Below are positions 1 through 8,323 of a stretch of 64,000 nucleotides of DNA, in pieces; position 1 is the first letter of the stretch, and every line of letters starts with the position of its first letter. Made by a program: the position numbers and the translations under genes. Origin of the DNA: Arthrobacter sp. PAMC25564 (GTDB lineage: Bacteria > Actinomycetota > Actinomycetes > Actinomycetales > Micrococcaceae); the NCBI RefSeq assembly GCF_004798705.1, contig NZ_CP039290.1:2170001-2234000 (forward strand), read 5' to 3'. The notes beneath the pieces are model-generated. The model did no database searches. It saw only the letters and a program-made list of their open reading frames with translations, and was not told the DNA's origin.

Positions 1-710
1 GGGAAGCTGGGATGGGACGGGGCCGCTGGAATGTCCGCGACGAAGTTCCCCACGCCGGCGCGCCGCCCGGCGCCGCGGTAGGGGGCCATGAACGCGGCGC
101 GGACATCCGGGGTCAACGGCGGGTGGGCCAGGGAGTGGGTCACCCGCAGGAAGGTCGCCGACGTCGTGGTTCCCCAGCGGTGCACGGCCGGGTGCAGGGC
201 AAGCCGCAGCGCCGGCGGGATGCGGGTGCCGGAGGGCTGGTGGACGGCGGTGTTGGTCAGCACCACCCCGGCGAGCTGCTGCGGATGGGCCAGGGCCCAA
301 CCGAGGCTGATCACGCCGCCCCAGTCGTGGCCGACCGTGACCACCGGGCCGCCCAGCCCGAGCGCGGCGGTGAGGTCGCCCAGGTCGTTGATCCGGTCCG
401 CCAGGCGCCGGAACGTACCGGTGCGCTCGGAGAAGCCCATATCCAGCTGGTCCACGGCCACCACGCGCCACGGATGGGCGGAGTCGCTTCCGGCGGTCAG
501 CAGGGTCCGCCACAGGTAGGACCAGGTCGGGTTGCCGTGCACGCACAGCAGGGTGCCGGCGGGAGCCAGGCCGCGGCGGGAGAGCTGGGCGCCGTTGTCG
601 AGCAGGTGCCAGCGGCGGATCGTTCCCGGCTCATCCGCGGCGGAGGTGGACGCCACGTCGACTTCACGCGACCACTCCGGGTCCACGCCGGGCCAGCGGG
701 CGCCTACCAT
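1..710 (-). CDS. oleB: OleB-type alpha/beta hydrolase (5' part; continues beyond left edge)
   Basis: The minus strand is open from an ATG at 710 to the window edge, about 236 residues with no stop. It reads as an alpha/beta hydrolase of the haloalkane dehalogenase type. HGNPTWSY (residues 59-66) forms the oxyanion region and the nucleophile elbow GHDWGG places the nucleophile Asp at about 129. Its ATG overlaps the oleA stop by 7 bases, so the two are translationally coupled. In known ole clusters OleB is a beta-lactone decarboxylase that releases the cis-olefin. In several actinobacteria OleB is fused to the AMP-ligase-like OleC; the truncation prevents telling OleB from an OleBC fusion. Calling it OleB depends mainly on the adjacent OleA. 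Confidence 0.85.
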   Translation of the reverse strand, partial: MVGARWPGVDPEWSREVDVASTSAADEPGTIRRWHLLDNGAQLSRRGLAPAGTLLCVHGNPTWSYLWRTLLTAGSDSAHPWRVVAVDQLDMGFSERTGTFRRLADRINDLGDLTAALGLGGPVVTVGHDWGGVISLGWALAHPQQLAGVVLTNTAVHQPSGTRIPPALRLALHPAVHRWGTTTSATFLRVTHSLAHPPLTPDVRAAFMAPYRGAGRRAGVGNFVADIPAAPSHPSF

Positions 711-1726
711 ACGATTTCCACCATGGCGGTGTTCAGGCCGGAACCGACGCCCATGCACAGCACGCGGTCCCCGGGTCCCAGGCTCTGCGCTTCGGCGGCG
801 AGGGTCATCGGGAGGGATGCCGGGCCCACGTTGCCCCAGTGCGGGAACGTGATCGGCACCTTGTCCGGGTCAAGGCCGATGGCGTCGATGATGGCCTGCG
901 TGTAGGCATTGCTCACCTGGTGCGTGACGTACCGGTCCATCGAGGCCCAGTCCCAATCCGGCTGTGCCTCGTGCCAGGCGTCGACCACGAGCCGCAGGCC
1001 GCCCTCGAGCAGGCCCTTGGTGTCGGTGGCCATCCCGTCGATGCCGCCCACGCACAGTTCATGGTGCTCGGTGCCGGCGCGCATCACGCCGCCGACGATC
1101 CGATGCGCCCCGGGGTGCTGGTCCGCCGGGCCCAGGACCGCTGCGGCGGCTCCGGAACCCAGGGTGAGCGTGGCGAACTCGCGGTTGAAGTCAGCCCGGG
1201 TAGTCTCAGGCCGCTCCAGCCGGGCCAGGGTGGCCTCCTGCGTGGCCTGGGCGTCCTCGCCGTTGACGATCACCGCGTACTTGATCTGGCCGCTGTCGAT
1301 CATGTTGGCGGCCAGTGTCATGCCGTTGACGAATCCGAGGCACGCGTTGGCCAGGTCGAAGTTGATGGCCGAGGACGGCAGGCCAAGCCCGTGGTGGATC
1401 CTCACCGCGACGGACGGTTCGAGGCTGCGCCGCGTGACGGAGGTGTTGATCAGCAGGCCGACCTCGGACGCTTGGACGCCGGACTCGGCCAACGCCTTCG
1501 CGCCGGCCTCGATGGCGGCGTCGTCGAACGATGTCCCGGGGGCCCACCAGCGCCGGTGCGTGATGCCCGCGACCCGTTCGAGCAACTTCGGGGGGAACTT
1601 CAGCCGGCTCAGGGTCGGTGCCAGCCTGCGGTCGAAGTACGCGGAACTGACGATCTCCGGAGCTTCGACGCTGCTCACCGAAAGCAATGCGGTGTTGCCG
1701 TGCCGGAATGTTGCGTTCCCTACCAA
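704..1726 (-). CDS. oleA: OleA, thiolase-fold head-to-head acyl-CoA condensing enzyme
   Basis: A 340-residue thiolase-superfamily protein related to FabH. OleA joins two fatty acyl-CoAs by a non-decarboxylative Claisen condensation to a beta-keto acid, the first step of long-chain olefin synthesis. The nucleophile is Cys129 in NACLGF. His269 (THQVSN) and Asn299 (HWGNVGP) complete the thiolase triad, and Glu103 (SLEPSV) matches the glutamate typical of OleA. The spacing between these residues is close to that of Xanthomonas OleA. The start is TTG at 1726, with AGGGG about nine bases upstream. oleB follows with a 7-base overlap. FabH itself is encoded separately at 33547-34608, which supports OleA over a second ketoacyl-ACP synthase III. 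Confidence 0.9.
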   Translation of the reverse strand: MVGNATFRHGNTALLSVSSVEAPEIVSSAYFDRRLAPTLSRLKFPPKLLERVAGITHRRWWAPGTSFDDAAIEAGAKALAESGVQASEVGLLINTSVTRRSLEPSVAVRIHHGLGLPSSAINFDLANACLGFVNGMTLAANMIDSGQIKYAVIVNGEDAQATQEATLARLERPETTRADFNREFATLTLGSGAAAAVLGPADQHPGAHRIVGGVMRAGTEHHELCVGGIDGMATDTKGLLEGGLRLVVDAWHEAQPDWDWASMDRYVTHQVSNAYTQAIIDAIGLDPDKVPITFPHWGNVGPASLPMTLAAEAQSLGPGDRVLCMGVGSGLNTAMVEIVW

Positions 1727-1874
1727 GTCAAGCCCCTGTTCGTGTCTGTACTGCGCTCAGGCGGTTGACCGCACCTTCAAGCACAGGCCCAAGGGCTTAA
1801 CTATGCCCGGTGCAGGCCTGTTCCCGCATGCCCAGACCGCCCCGACCGCGGTTTCGCGCGGGTTTTGCGCGGAA

Positions 1875-1904
1875 TTGTCGCAGCTTCGCAGTAGATTGTA
1901 GGTA
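1875..1904 (+). promoter_or_regulatory. Possible smc promoter
   Basis: TTGTCG (1875-1880) and TAGGTA (1899-1904) are 18 bases apart in the roughly 290-base gap between the divergent oleA and smc genes. Both hexamers match consensus moderately. I see no other structure in 1727-2020. Confidence 0.3.
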
Positions 1905-2020
1905 CCCGGGGCCGTCCAGAACACCCGCACCAGAAAACACCCGCACCGGAAAACAGCAGCCCGATTCATGCCTGCATCGAACAGCGTGCCCAGTCCGCCA
2001 GCCAGGAGAACCGAAATACC

Positions 2021-5000
2021 TTGCATCTCAAGAGCCTGACCGTCCGGGGATTCAAGTCGTTCGCATCGGCGACGACCTTGGAATTCGAACCAGGCGTCAC
2101 CGCCGTGGTCGGTCCCAACGGCTCGGGCAAGTCCAATGTGGTGGACGCCCTGGCCTGGGTCATGGGCGAACAGGGCGCCAAAACCCTCCGCGGCGGAAAG
2201 ATGGAAGACGTTATTTTCGCGGGCACCTCCGGCCGGCCGCCGCTGGGCCGTGCGCACGTCTCGCTGACGATCGACAATTCCGACGGCGCCCTCCCCATCG
2301 AGTACAGCGAAGTCACCATCTCCCGCACCCTGTTCCGCGCCGGCGGTTCCGAATACGCCATCAACGGTGCGGGCTGCCGGCTGCTGGACATCCAGGAACT
2401 GCTCTCCGACTCCGGCCTCGGCCGCGAAATGCACGTGATTGTCGGCCAGGGGCAGCTCGACAGGGTCCTGCATGCCACCCCGGAGGACCGTCGCGGCTTC
2501 ATCGAAGAGGCCGCCGGCATCCTCAAGCACCGCCGGCGTAAGGAAAAAACGGTCCGCAAGCTCGAAGCCATGCAGGCGAACCTGTCCCGGCTCAGCGACC
2601 TCACCGCGGAACTCCGGCGCCAGCTCACCCCGCTCGGCAAGCAGGCCGAGGTGGCCCGCCGCGCCCAGGCCGTCCAGTTCGAGGTCCGCGACGCACGATC
2701 CCGCCTTCTCGCCGACGACCTCGTCCGGCTGCGGTCCGCGCTGGCGCAGGAGGTCGCGGACGAGTCCGCGCTGAAGGCCCGCCGCGCCGTCGTCGAGCGC
2801 GACCTTGAGGCGGGACGGCAGCGCCAGGCGGCCCTCGAACGGCTCGCCGCCGAGGCAACCCCGAAGCTGAACTCCGCACGGGACAACTGGTACCAGCTCT
2901 CCGCCGGGCGCGAACGGCTGCGCGCCCTCGGGTCCCTCGCCGGGGAACGCCGCCGGCTCCTGGGCGCTGCCGACGCCGTCCCGGACTCCGGCCGCGATCC
3001 CGATCAGCTCGACCGGCAGGCCGCCCGCGTCCGGGATGAACAGGCCGGCCTGGAACAACGGATCGGGGAACGCCGCAGCGCCCTGGACGCCGCAGCGGCC
3101 GCAAGACAGGACGCGGAAAACGCCGCGGCCGCCGAGGACAAACGGCTCGCCGCCCTGCTCCGCGCCGCCGCGGACCGGCGTGAAGGTCTCGCCAGACTCG
3201 CCGGGCAGGTCGGCGCTGCCCGCACCCGTGTCGAGTCGGCCCAGGCCGAACTCGGCCGGCTCCGGGAATCGCAGAAGGCAGGGGAGGAACGCCGCCGGCT
3301 CGCCCACAGCGAGTTCACGGCGCTGGAATCCCAGGTGGCCGGCGTCGAGGACGGCGAGGAAACCCTCGACGCCGACTACGAAGACGCCGGCGCATCGCTG
3401 GACGCCATCCTCGCGGACATCGAGGCGCTGAAAGCGGCCGGGCGGGAGGGCGAGCGGGAACGCGGCGCCCTCCTGGCCCGCCGCGATGCCCTCCAGCTTG
3501 GGCTCAACCGCAAGGACGGCCCCGGCCACGTGCTCGGCTCGGGGCTGCCCGGGGTCCTCGGATCACTGGCTTCCCTGATCACGGTGGAGGCTGGTTTCGA
3601 GTCCGCCATCGCCGCAGCCCTCGGTGTCTGCTCCGACGCCGTTGTGGTGCAGGACCGGGACACCGCCGCCGCCGTGCTGCGGTTGTTGAAGGACGACGAC
3701 GCCGGACGCGCCTCGCTGCTGCTGGCCGCCGGTTCCGCCGGCGCCTCCGATGCCGCCGGGCCGGACACCGCGCCGCTTCCGGACGGGGCCCGCTGGGCCG
3801 CCGGCCTGGTCACGGTCCCGCCGCCAGGCGGGGGAGCCGCAAGCCGTCCGCCCGTGGCCCGGCTCCTGGCGGGAACCGCCGTCGTCGACGATCTGGATGC
3901 GGCGGCGCGGCTGATCGCCGAACGGCCGGAACTCACCGCCGTCACCCGGGCCGGGGACGTCTTCACCGCGCTGACGGTCAGCGGAGGCTCCGCCAGGGCG
4001 CCGTCGCTGCTCGAAGTCCAGGCCGCCGTCGACGACGCCTCGGCGAAGCTTGCCGGCGTGACCGCGGAACTGGAGCGCAACCGCTTTGCCCTGTCCGCCG
4101 CGCAGGCCCGGCGGGCCGAGGCCCAGGACCGCGCGGACGCGGCCCTGGCGCTACTCCACGATTCGGACGCCCGGCTGGCGGCCGTGGCCGAACGCCTCGG
4201 GCACCTCAATTCGGTGCTGCGCAGCGCCGTCGGCGAGAGCGACCGCCTCGCCGCGTCCCTCGCCAGGGCCGAAGCGAACATCCTGGCCGAACAGGCGTCA
4301 CTCGAAGCCGTCGCGGCCAGGCTTGCCGCAGCCCAGGAGGCGCCTACGGAAGAGGAGCCTTCACCGGGGCACCGGGACGCGCTCGCGCTGGCGGCCTCGC
4401 TGGCCCGCTCCGCCGAGACGGACGCCCGCCTCGCCCTGCGCAGCGCGGAGGAACAGCTCACGGCCACGCGCCACCGTGCCTCCTCGCTCGAACGCGCCGC
4501 CGCCGCCGAACGCCGTGCCCGCGAGGAAGCCGCCGAACGGGCGCGCCGCCGCCGGCTCCAGGCCCGGCGGGCCGCAGCCGTTTCCGCCGCGGTGGAGCAG
4601 GCCATCGGGTTCATCGACGTCTCCGTGGAACTTGCCCGCCAGGAGCGGGACAGCGCCGAGGAACGCCGGGAACAGGTGGATGGCGAGCTGGCCGGCGTCC
4701 GCACCGGCAACGACGCTTCTGCCCGTGAACTGGCGGAGCTGACGGACTCCGTGCACCGCGACGAGCTGGCCCGGGCGCAGCAGCGGCTCCGGATCGAGGC
4801 CCTGGAGCTGCGAAGCATCGAGGAGCTCGGACTCAGCGCAGACCAGCTCGTCGCCGACTACGGCCCGGACCGCGGGATCGTCGAGGGCACACCGTTTGTC
4901 CGCGAAGAGCAGGAAAAACGGCTCAGGAAAGCCGAACGCGATCTGTCCGCCCTGGGCCGCGTCAATCCGCTGGCGCTGGAGGAATTCGCCGCGCTCGAGG

Positions 5001-5554
5001 AACGCCACCAGTTCCTCAGCGCCCAGCTGGAAGACTTGAGGGCCACCCGCAAGGACCTGCTGGACATCATCAAGGAAGTCGACGAACGCGTGCAGAAGGT
5101 GTTCGCGGAAGCCTTCGCGGACACCGCTGCCCAGTTCGGGCGCGTCTTCGCCCGGCTGTTCCCGGGAGGGGAGGGCCGGCTGGTCCTGACGGATCCCTCC
5201 GACCTCCTCACGACCGGCATCGAGGTGGAAGCACGTCCGGCCGGCAAGAAGATCAAACGGCTGTCCCTGCTTTCCGGCGGCGAACGCTCCCTGACCGCGG
5301 TGGCCCTGCTGGTGGCAATCTTCAAGGCCAGGCCCTCGCCGTTCTATGTCATGGACGAGGTGGAGGCGGCCCTGGATGACACCAACCTGGGGCGGCTCCT
5401 CACAATTTTCGAGGAGCTGCGCAAATCGAGCCAGCTGATCATCATCACGCACCAGAAGCGCACCATGGAAATTGCCGACGCCCTCTACGGGGTCACCATG
5501 CGCGGCGACGGCGTCTCCACCGTCATCAGCCAGCGGCTCGGCGCCGGGATCTGA
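2021..5554 (+). CDS. smc: Chromosome segregation ATPase SMC
   Basis: A 1177-residue SMC protein, a normal length. The N-terminal ATPase half has the Walker A motif GPNGSGKSN at residues 31-39. A long Arg/Glu/Ala-rich coiled coil follows, with the hinge at about 495-660. A second coiled coil leads to the C-terminal half, with the ABC signature LSGGERS near 1083 and Walker B in VMDEVEAALDD. SMC dimerises at the hinge and, with ScpA and ScpB (not in this window), organises and segregates the chromosome. The start is TTG at 2021 with CAGGAGAA upstream; no ATG fits the conserved N-terminus HLKSLTVRGFKSFA. ftsY follows 64 bases later, a common actinobacterial arrangement. Confidence 0.97.
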   Translation: MHLKSLTVRGFKSFASATTLEFEPGVTAVVGPNGSGKSNVVDALAWVMGEQGAKTLRGGKMEDVIFAGTSGRPPLGRAHVSLTIDNSDGALPIEYSEVTISRTLFRAGGSEYAINGAGCRLLDIQELLSDSGLGREMHVIVGQGQLDRVLHATPEDRRGFIEEAAGILKHRRRKEKTVRKLEAMQANLSRLSDLTAELRRQLTPLGKQAEVARRAQAVQFEVRDARSRLLADDLVRLRSALAQEVADESALKARRAVVERDLEAGRQRQAALERLAAEATPKLNSARDNWYQLSAGRERLRALGSLAGERRRLLGAADAVPDSGRDPDQLDRQAARVRDEQAGLEQRIGERRSALDAAAAARQDAENAAAAEDKRLAALLRAAADRREGLARLAGQVGAARTRVESAQAELGRLRESQKAGEERRRLAHSEFTALESQVAGVEDGEETLDADYEDAGASLDAILADIEALKAAGREGERERGALLARRDALQLGLNRKDGPGHVLGSGLPGVLGSLASLITVEAGFESAIAAALGVCSDAVVVQDRDTAAAVLRLLKDDDAGRASLLLAAGSAGASDAAGPDTAPLPDGARWAAGLVTVPPPGGGAASRPPVARLLAGTAVVDDLDAAARLIAERPELTAVTRAGDVFTALTVSGGSARAPSLLEVQAAVDDASAKLAGVTAELERNRFALSAAQARRAEAQDRADAALALLHDSDARLAAVAERLGHLNSVLRSAVGESDRLAASLARAEANILAEQASLEAVAARLAAAQEAPTEEEPSPGHRDALALAASLARSAETDARLALRSAEEQLTATRHRASSLERAAAAERRAREEAAERARRRRLQARRAAAVSAAVEQAIGFIDVSVELARQERDSAEERREQVDGELAGVRTGNDASARELAELTDSVHRDELARAQQRLRIEALELRSIEELGLSADQLVADYGPDRGIVEGTPFVREEQEKRLRKAERDLSALGRVNPLALEEFAALEERHQFLSAQLEDLRATRKDLLDIIKEVDERVQKVFAEAFADTAAQFGRVFARLFPGGEGRLVLTDPSDLLTTGIEVEARPAGKKIKRLSLLSGGERSLTAVALLVAIFKARPSPFYVMDEVEAALDDTNLGRLLTIFEELRKSSQLIIITHQKRTMEIADALYGVTMRGDGVSTVISQRLGAGI

Positions 5555-5574
5555 CACGCCGGCTGACGCTGGCG

Positions 5575-5594
5575 CCGCGCCGCCTCCGGCGCGG
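5575..5594 (+). repeat. GC-rich hairpin between smc and ftsY
   Basis: CCGCGCCG (5575-5582) and CGGCGCGG (5587-5594) form a perfect 8-bp stem with a CCTC loop, 24 bases before the ftsY start. No U-tract follows, so it may be an attenuating or mRNA-stabilising structure rather than a full terminator. Confidence 0.4.
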
Positions 5595-5618
5595 TGGGGG
5601 TTGTGAGAAGCTAGGGGA

Positions 5619-6848
5619 GTGAACGACATCCTCCCGATTATTCTGCCCATTCTCGCTGCCCTGGTGGTCCTCGGGGCGCTGATTCCGGTCCTGATGAAGA
5701 CCCGGAAGAACATCACGCGGTACCCCGGGAAGCGTGACGCGAACGATCCTGTGGAGCCAGGGCCGGCCGCACCGGGCGCCGGCGGGACCCTGCTGGAGGA
5801 CCGCCCGGCGCCGGCGCCGGCACCGGAAAGGACGGCACCCTACGCCGTCGACCTCGAGGGCCTCGAAACGGTCGAGGTGCCGGACACCGTGGCCGGTCTG
5901 GAAACCGTTCCGGTCGAGACCCCGCTGCCCGTCGAGGGCCGCCTCACCCGGTTGCGCGAACGCCTCGTCAAGTCCAACAACATCCTCGGCAAGGGCCTGC
6001 TGGCCCTGCTTTCCGCGGACAGGATCGACGAAAACGTCTGGGACGAGGTGGAGGAGACCCTCCTGCTCGCGGACCTCGGCACCGAACCGACCCTGCAGCT
6101 GATTGACGCGCTCCGGGAACGCGTCAAGGTGCTGGGCGCCCGCTCCCCGGAGCACGTCAAGGCCATGCTGCGCGAGGAACTGATCAAGCTCGTGGACCCC
6201 TCGATGGACCGCAGCCTCCGGGTGACACGCCACGATGACAAGCCCGCCGTCATGATGGTGGTCGGCGTCAACGGCGTCGGCAAGACCACCACGGTGGGCA
6301 AGCTGGCCCGCGTACTCGTCGCCGAGGACAAGGATGTCCTGCTGGGCGCCGCCGACACCTTCCGCGCCGCCGCCGCCGAGCAGCTTGCCACCTGGGGGCA
6401 GCGCGTGGGCGTGCCCACCGTCAAGTCCGACGTCCACGGTGCGGACCCGGCCTCCGTGGCGTACGAAGCTGTCAAGGCAGGCATCGAGCAGGAAGTCGAC
6501 GTCGTTATGATCGACACCGCCGGCCGCCTGCAGAACAAGGTCGGCCTGATGGACGAACTCGGCAAGGTCAAGCGCGTCATCGAAAAACTCGCCGAAGTGG
6601 ACGAGGTACTGCTGGTCCTGGACGCCACCACGGGCCAGAACGGCCTGAACCAGGCCCGTGTGTTCTCCGAGGTCGTCAACATCACCGGCATCGTCCTGAC
6701 CAAGCTGGACGGAACCGCCAAGGGCGGGATCGTCGTCGCGATCCAGAAGTCCCTCGGCGTCCCGGTCAAGCTCATCGGCCTCGGCGAGGGCGCCGATGAC
6801 CTGGCCCCGTTCGACGCCGAAGCCTTCGTCGACGCCTTGCTGAACTAG
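5619..6848 (+). CDS. ftsY: Signal recognition particle receptor FtsY
   Basis: A 409-residue SRP receptor GTPase. It docks SRP-bound ribosomes at the Sec translocon. A hydrophobic N-terminal segment (about residues 3-26) is followed by a Pro/Ala/Glu-rich linker of roughly 70 residues and then the NG domain. GTPase motifs are GVNGVGKTTTVGK (about 214-226), DTAGRLQNK and TKLDGTAKGG. The real membrane helix at the N-terminus, rather than only the acidic A domain of E. coli FtsY, is typical of actinobacteria. The start is GTG at 5619 with AGGGGA nearby. Its stop overlaps that of the convergent MFS gene. Its partner Ffh is encoded at 11689-13275. Confidence 0.96.
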   Translation: MNDILPIILPILAALVVLGALIPVLMKTRKNITRYPGKRDANDPVEPGPAAPGAGGTLLEDRPAPAPAPERTAPYAVDLEGLETVEVPDTVAGLETVPVETPLPVEGRLTRLRERLVKSNNILGKGLLALLSADRIDENVWDEVEETLLLADLGTEPTLQLIDALRERVKVLGARSPEHVKAMLREELIKLVDPSMDRSLRVTRHDDKPAVMMVVGVNGVGKTTTVGKLARVLVAEDKDVLLGAADTFRAAAAEQLATWGQRVGVPTVKSDVHGADPASVAYEAVKAGIEQEVDVVMIDTAGRLQNKVGLMDELGKVKRVIEKLAEVDEVLLVLDATTGQNGLNQARVFSEVVNITGIVLTKLDGTAKGGIVVAIQKSLGVPVKLIGLGEGADDLAPFDAEAFVDALLN

Positions 6849-8086
6849 TCTGTCCGGGGCCGGAAGGTCTCCCGCGCCAGCAGCCAGCCCGCGGCCCCGG
6901 CGAGCAGGACGGCCCCGGTGACGCCGAAGGCCCAGCCGTAACCCAGCCGGTCCGCGAGAAGCCCGGCGAACACCGGGCCGGCGATCGCGCCGCTGTCCGC
7001 CGTCATCTGGAACACGGCGAGCACCCGTCCGCCGGACCGTTCATTGCCGATCACATCGGCAACGGCCGCCTGCTGGGCCGGCCCGAGCAGGCCCGAACCA
7101 ATCCCGGCCACGGCGGAGGCCAGCAGGAACCAGAGGAAATGGTGGGTGGACCCGATGGCCGCCGTGGCCGTTCCGGTAACCACCAGGCCGGCAATCATCA
7201 ACGGCTTCCGGCCAAGGTTGTCCGCCAGCCTCCCCGAGAAGGTCAGCGCCACCGCGTTACCGGCTGCGAAGACGGCCAAGGCCCAGCCCGCGGACTCCGG
7301 GCCGCCGCCGAGAGCCACGACGGCGAACAGCGGCACCGTGGCCATCCGCACACCGATCGTGGCCCAGCCGTTGGCGAAGCTGGACAACAGCGCCGCCCGG
7401 TAGGCGCTGTCCCGCAGCGCTTCGCGCAGTTCCATGGCCGGGGCCGCCCCTCCCGGAAGGCGCGAGGCCGCCGGGACATGGCTGAGCTGGGTCTGGACCA
7501 CGAGGGCAGCCAGCACCAGTGCGGCCGCGTAGGCAAGGAACGGCACGCGCAAGCCGAAGCCGGCGAGCAGCCCGCCCACGATCGGGCCGCACACGTTGCC
7601 GATCAGGAAGGCGGAGGCGTAGGCCCCCGAGACCCGGCCGCGGCTTTTCGGCGGCGCCAACCGGACGACCATCGCCATCGACGCCACGGTGAACATCACC
7701 GAGCCGGCGCCGCCGAGCCCCCGGAACACCAGCAGCTGCCAGTAGTCCTGGGCGAAAGCGCAGGCCGCCGTCGAGGCCGCCACGATCAGCAGTCCGGCCA
7801 CATAGACCGGCCGTTCTCCCAGCCTCACGATCAGGGCACCGCCGGCCGGCGCGAAAAGCAGCCTCATCAGGGCAAAGATGCTCACGATCACGGCCGCCGC
7901 CGTCGCGCCGACGTCGAACGTGGTCGCGAACTGGGGGAGCACCGGTGCCACAAGGCCGAAGCCGATCGCAATCAGGAACGCTGCCACCAGCATCACCTTG
8001 ATATCCCGGGGCAACCGGGCGTTGCCCGGTTTCCCGGCGCCGGCCCGGGGACGGGCGCCGCCGGCCGGGCGGATGGTCTTGCTCAT
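6845..8086 (-). CDS. MFS transporter (12-TM drug/metabolite exporter type)
   Basis: A 413-residue major facilitator protein with about 12 hydrophobic segments. After a basic N-terminus (to about residue 25), TM1 starts at VMLVAAFLIAIGFG and is followed by the early motif APVLPQFA typical of the DHA1 exporter families. The loop between TM2 and TM3 carries the motif-A-like GERPVYVAGL. The substrate cannot be read from sequence. It is convergent with ftsY (the stops overlap) and diverges from amt, with the 237-base control region between them. Confidence 0.85.
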   Translation of the reverse strand: MSKTIRPAGGARPRAGAGKPGNARLPRDIKVMLVAAFLIAIGFGLVAPVLPQFATTFDVGATAAAVIVSIFALMRLLFAPAGGALIVRLGERPVYVAGLLIVAASTAACAFAQDYWQLLVFRGLGGAGSVMFTVASMAMVVRLAPPKSRGRVSGAYASAFLIGNVCGPIVGGLLAGFGLRVPFLAYAAALVLAALVVQTQLSHVPAASRLPGGAAPAMELREALRDSAYRAALLSSFANGWATIGVRMATVPLFAVVALGGGPESAGWALAVFAAGNAVALTFSGRLADNLGRKPLMIAGLVVTGTATAAIGSTHHFLWFLLASAVAGIGSGLLGPAQQAAVADVIGNERSGGRVLAVFQMTADSGAIAGPVFAGLLADRLGYGWAFGVTGAVLLAGAAGWLLARETFRPRTD

Positions 8087-8147
8087 GGTGCTGTCGTCCT
8101 TGCGGGAGAAATCGGAGGGAAGGGATAGAGGGCGTGATTAAGCGCGT

Positions 8148-8216
8148 GAAACATAACCGTAACAAGCGCGAGACGCACCATTTACTTCCGGGAGGTTCTC
8201 GTAACAACCCGGCAAT
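8148..8216 (+). promoter_or_regulatory. GlnR-like nitrogen-control boxes upstream of amt
   Basis: GAAAC (8148-8152), GTAAC (8159-8163) and GAGAC (8170-8174) are each separated by exactly six bases, followed six bases later by TTTAC. This alternation resembles the actinobacterial GlnR box, gTnAC-n6-GaAAC. A further GTAAC-n6-GCAAT lies at 8201-8216. A likely -10, TATAAG, is at 8257-8262. The position upstream of amt-glnK fits nitrogen control, but no binding data exist here. Confidence 0.45.
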
Positions 8217-8323
8217 GTAAATCCTCTGCAGGTGAAACACGGCCCGGCAAAACTCTTATAAGAACGCAAACCGCGTTGGGACAGGCGGGCAACTCCGCAC
8301 AAAAGCAAGAGAGGACGTAGACC

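Noticed and set aside
12..905. A plus-strand frame at the left edge
   Set aside because: The minus strand encodes an open OleB-type hydrolase with HDWGG and couples to oleA; the plus frame is its shadow.
1757..3529. A 590-residue open frame antisense to smc
   Set aside because: It mirrors the strong third-position GC bias of smc, has no recognisable domain, and smc is certain.
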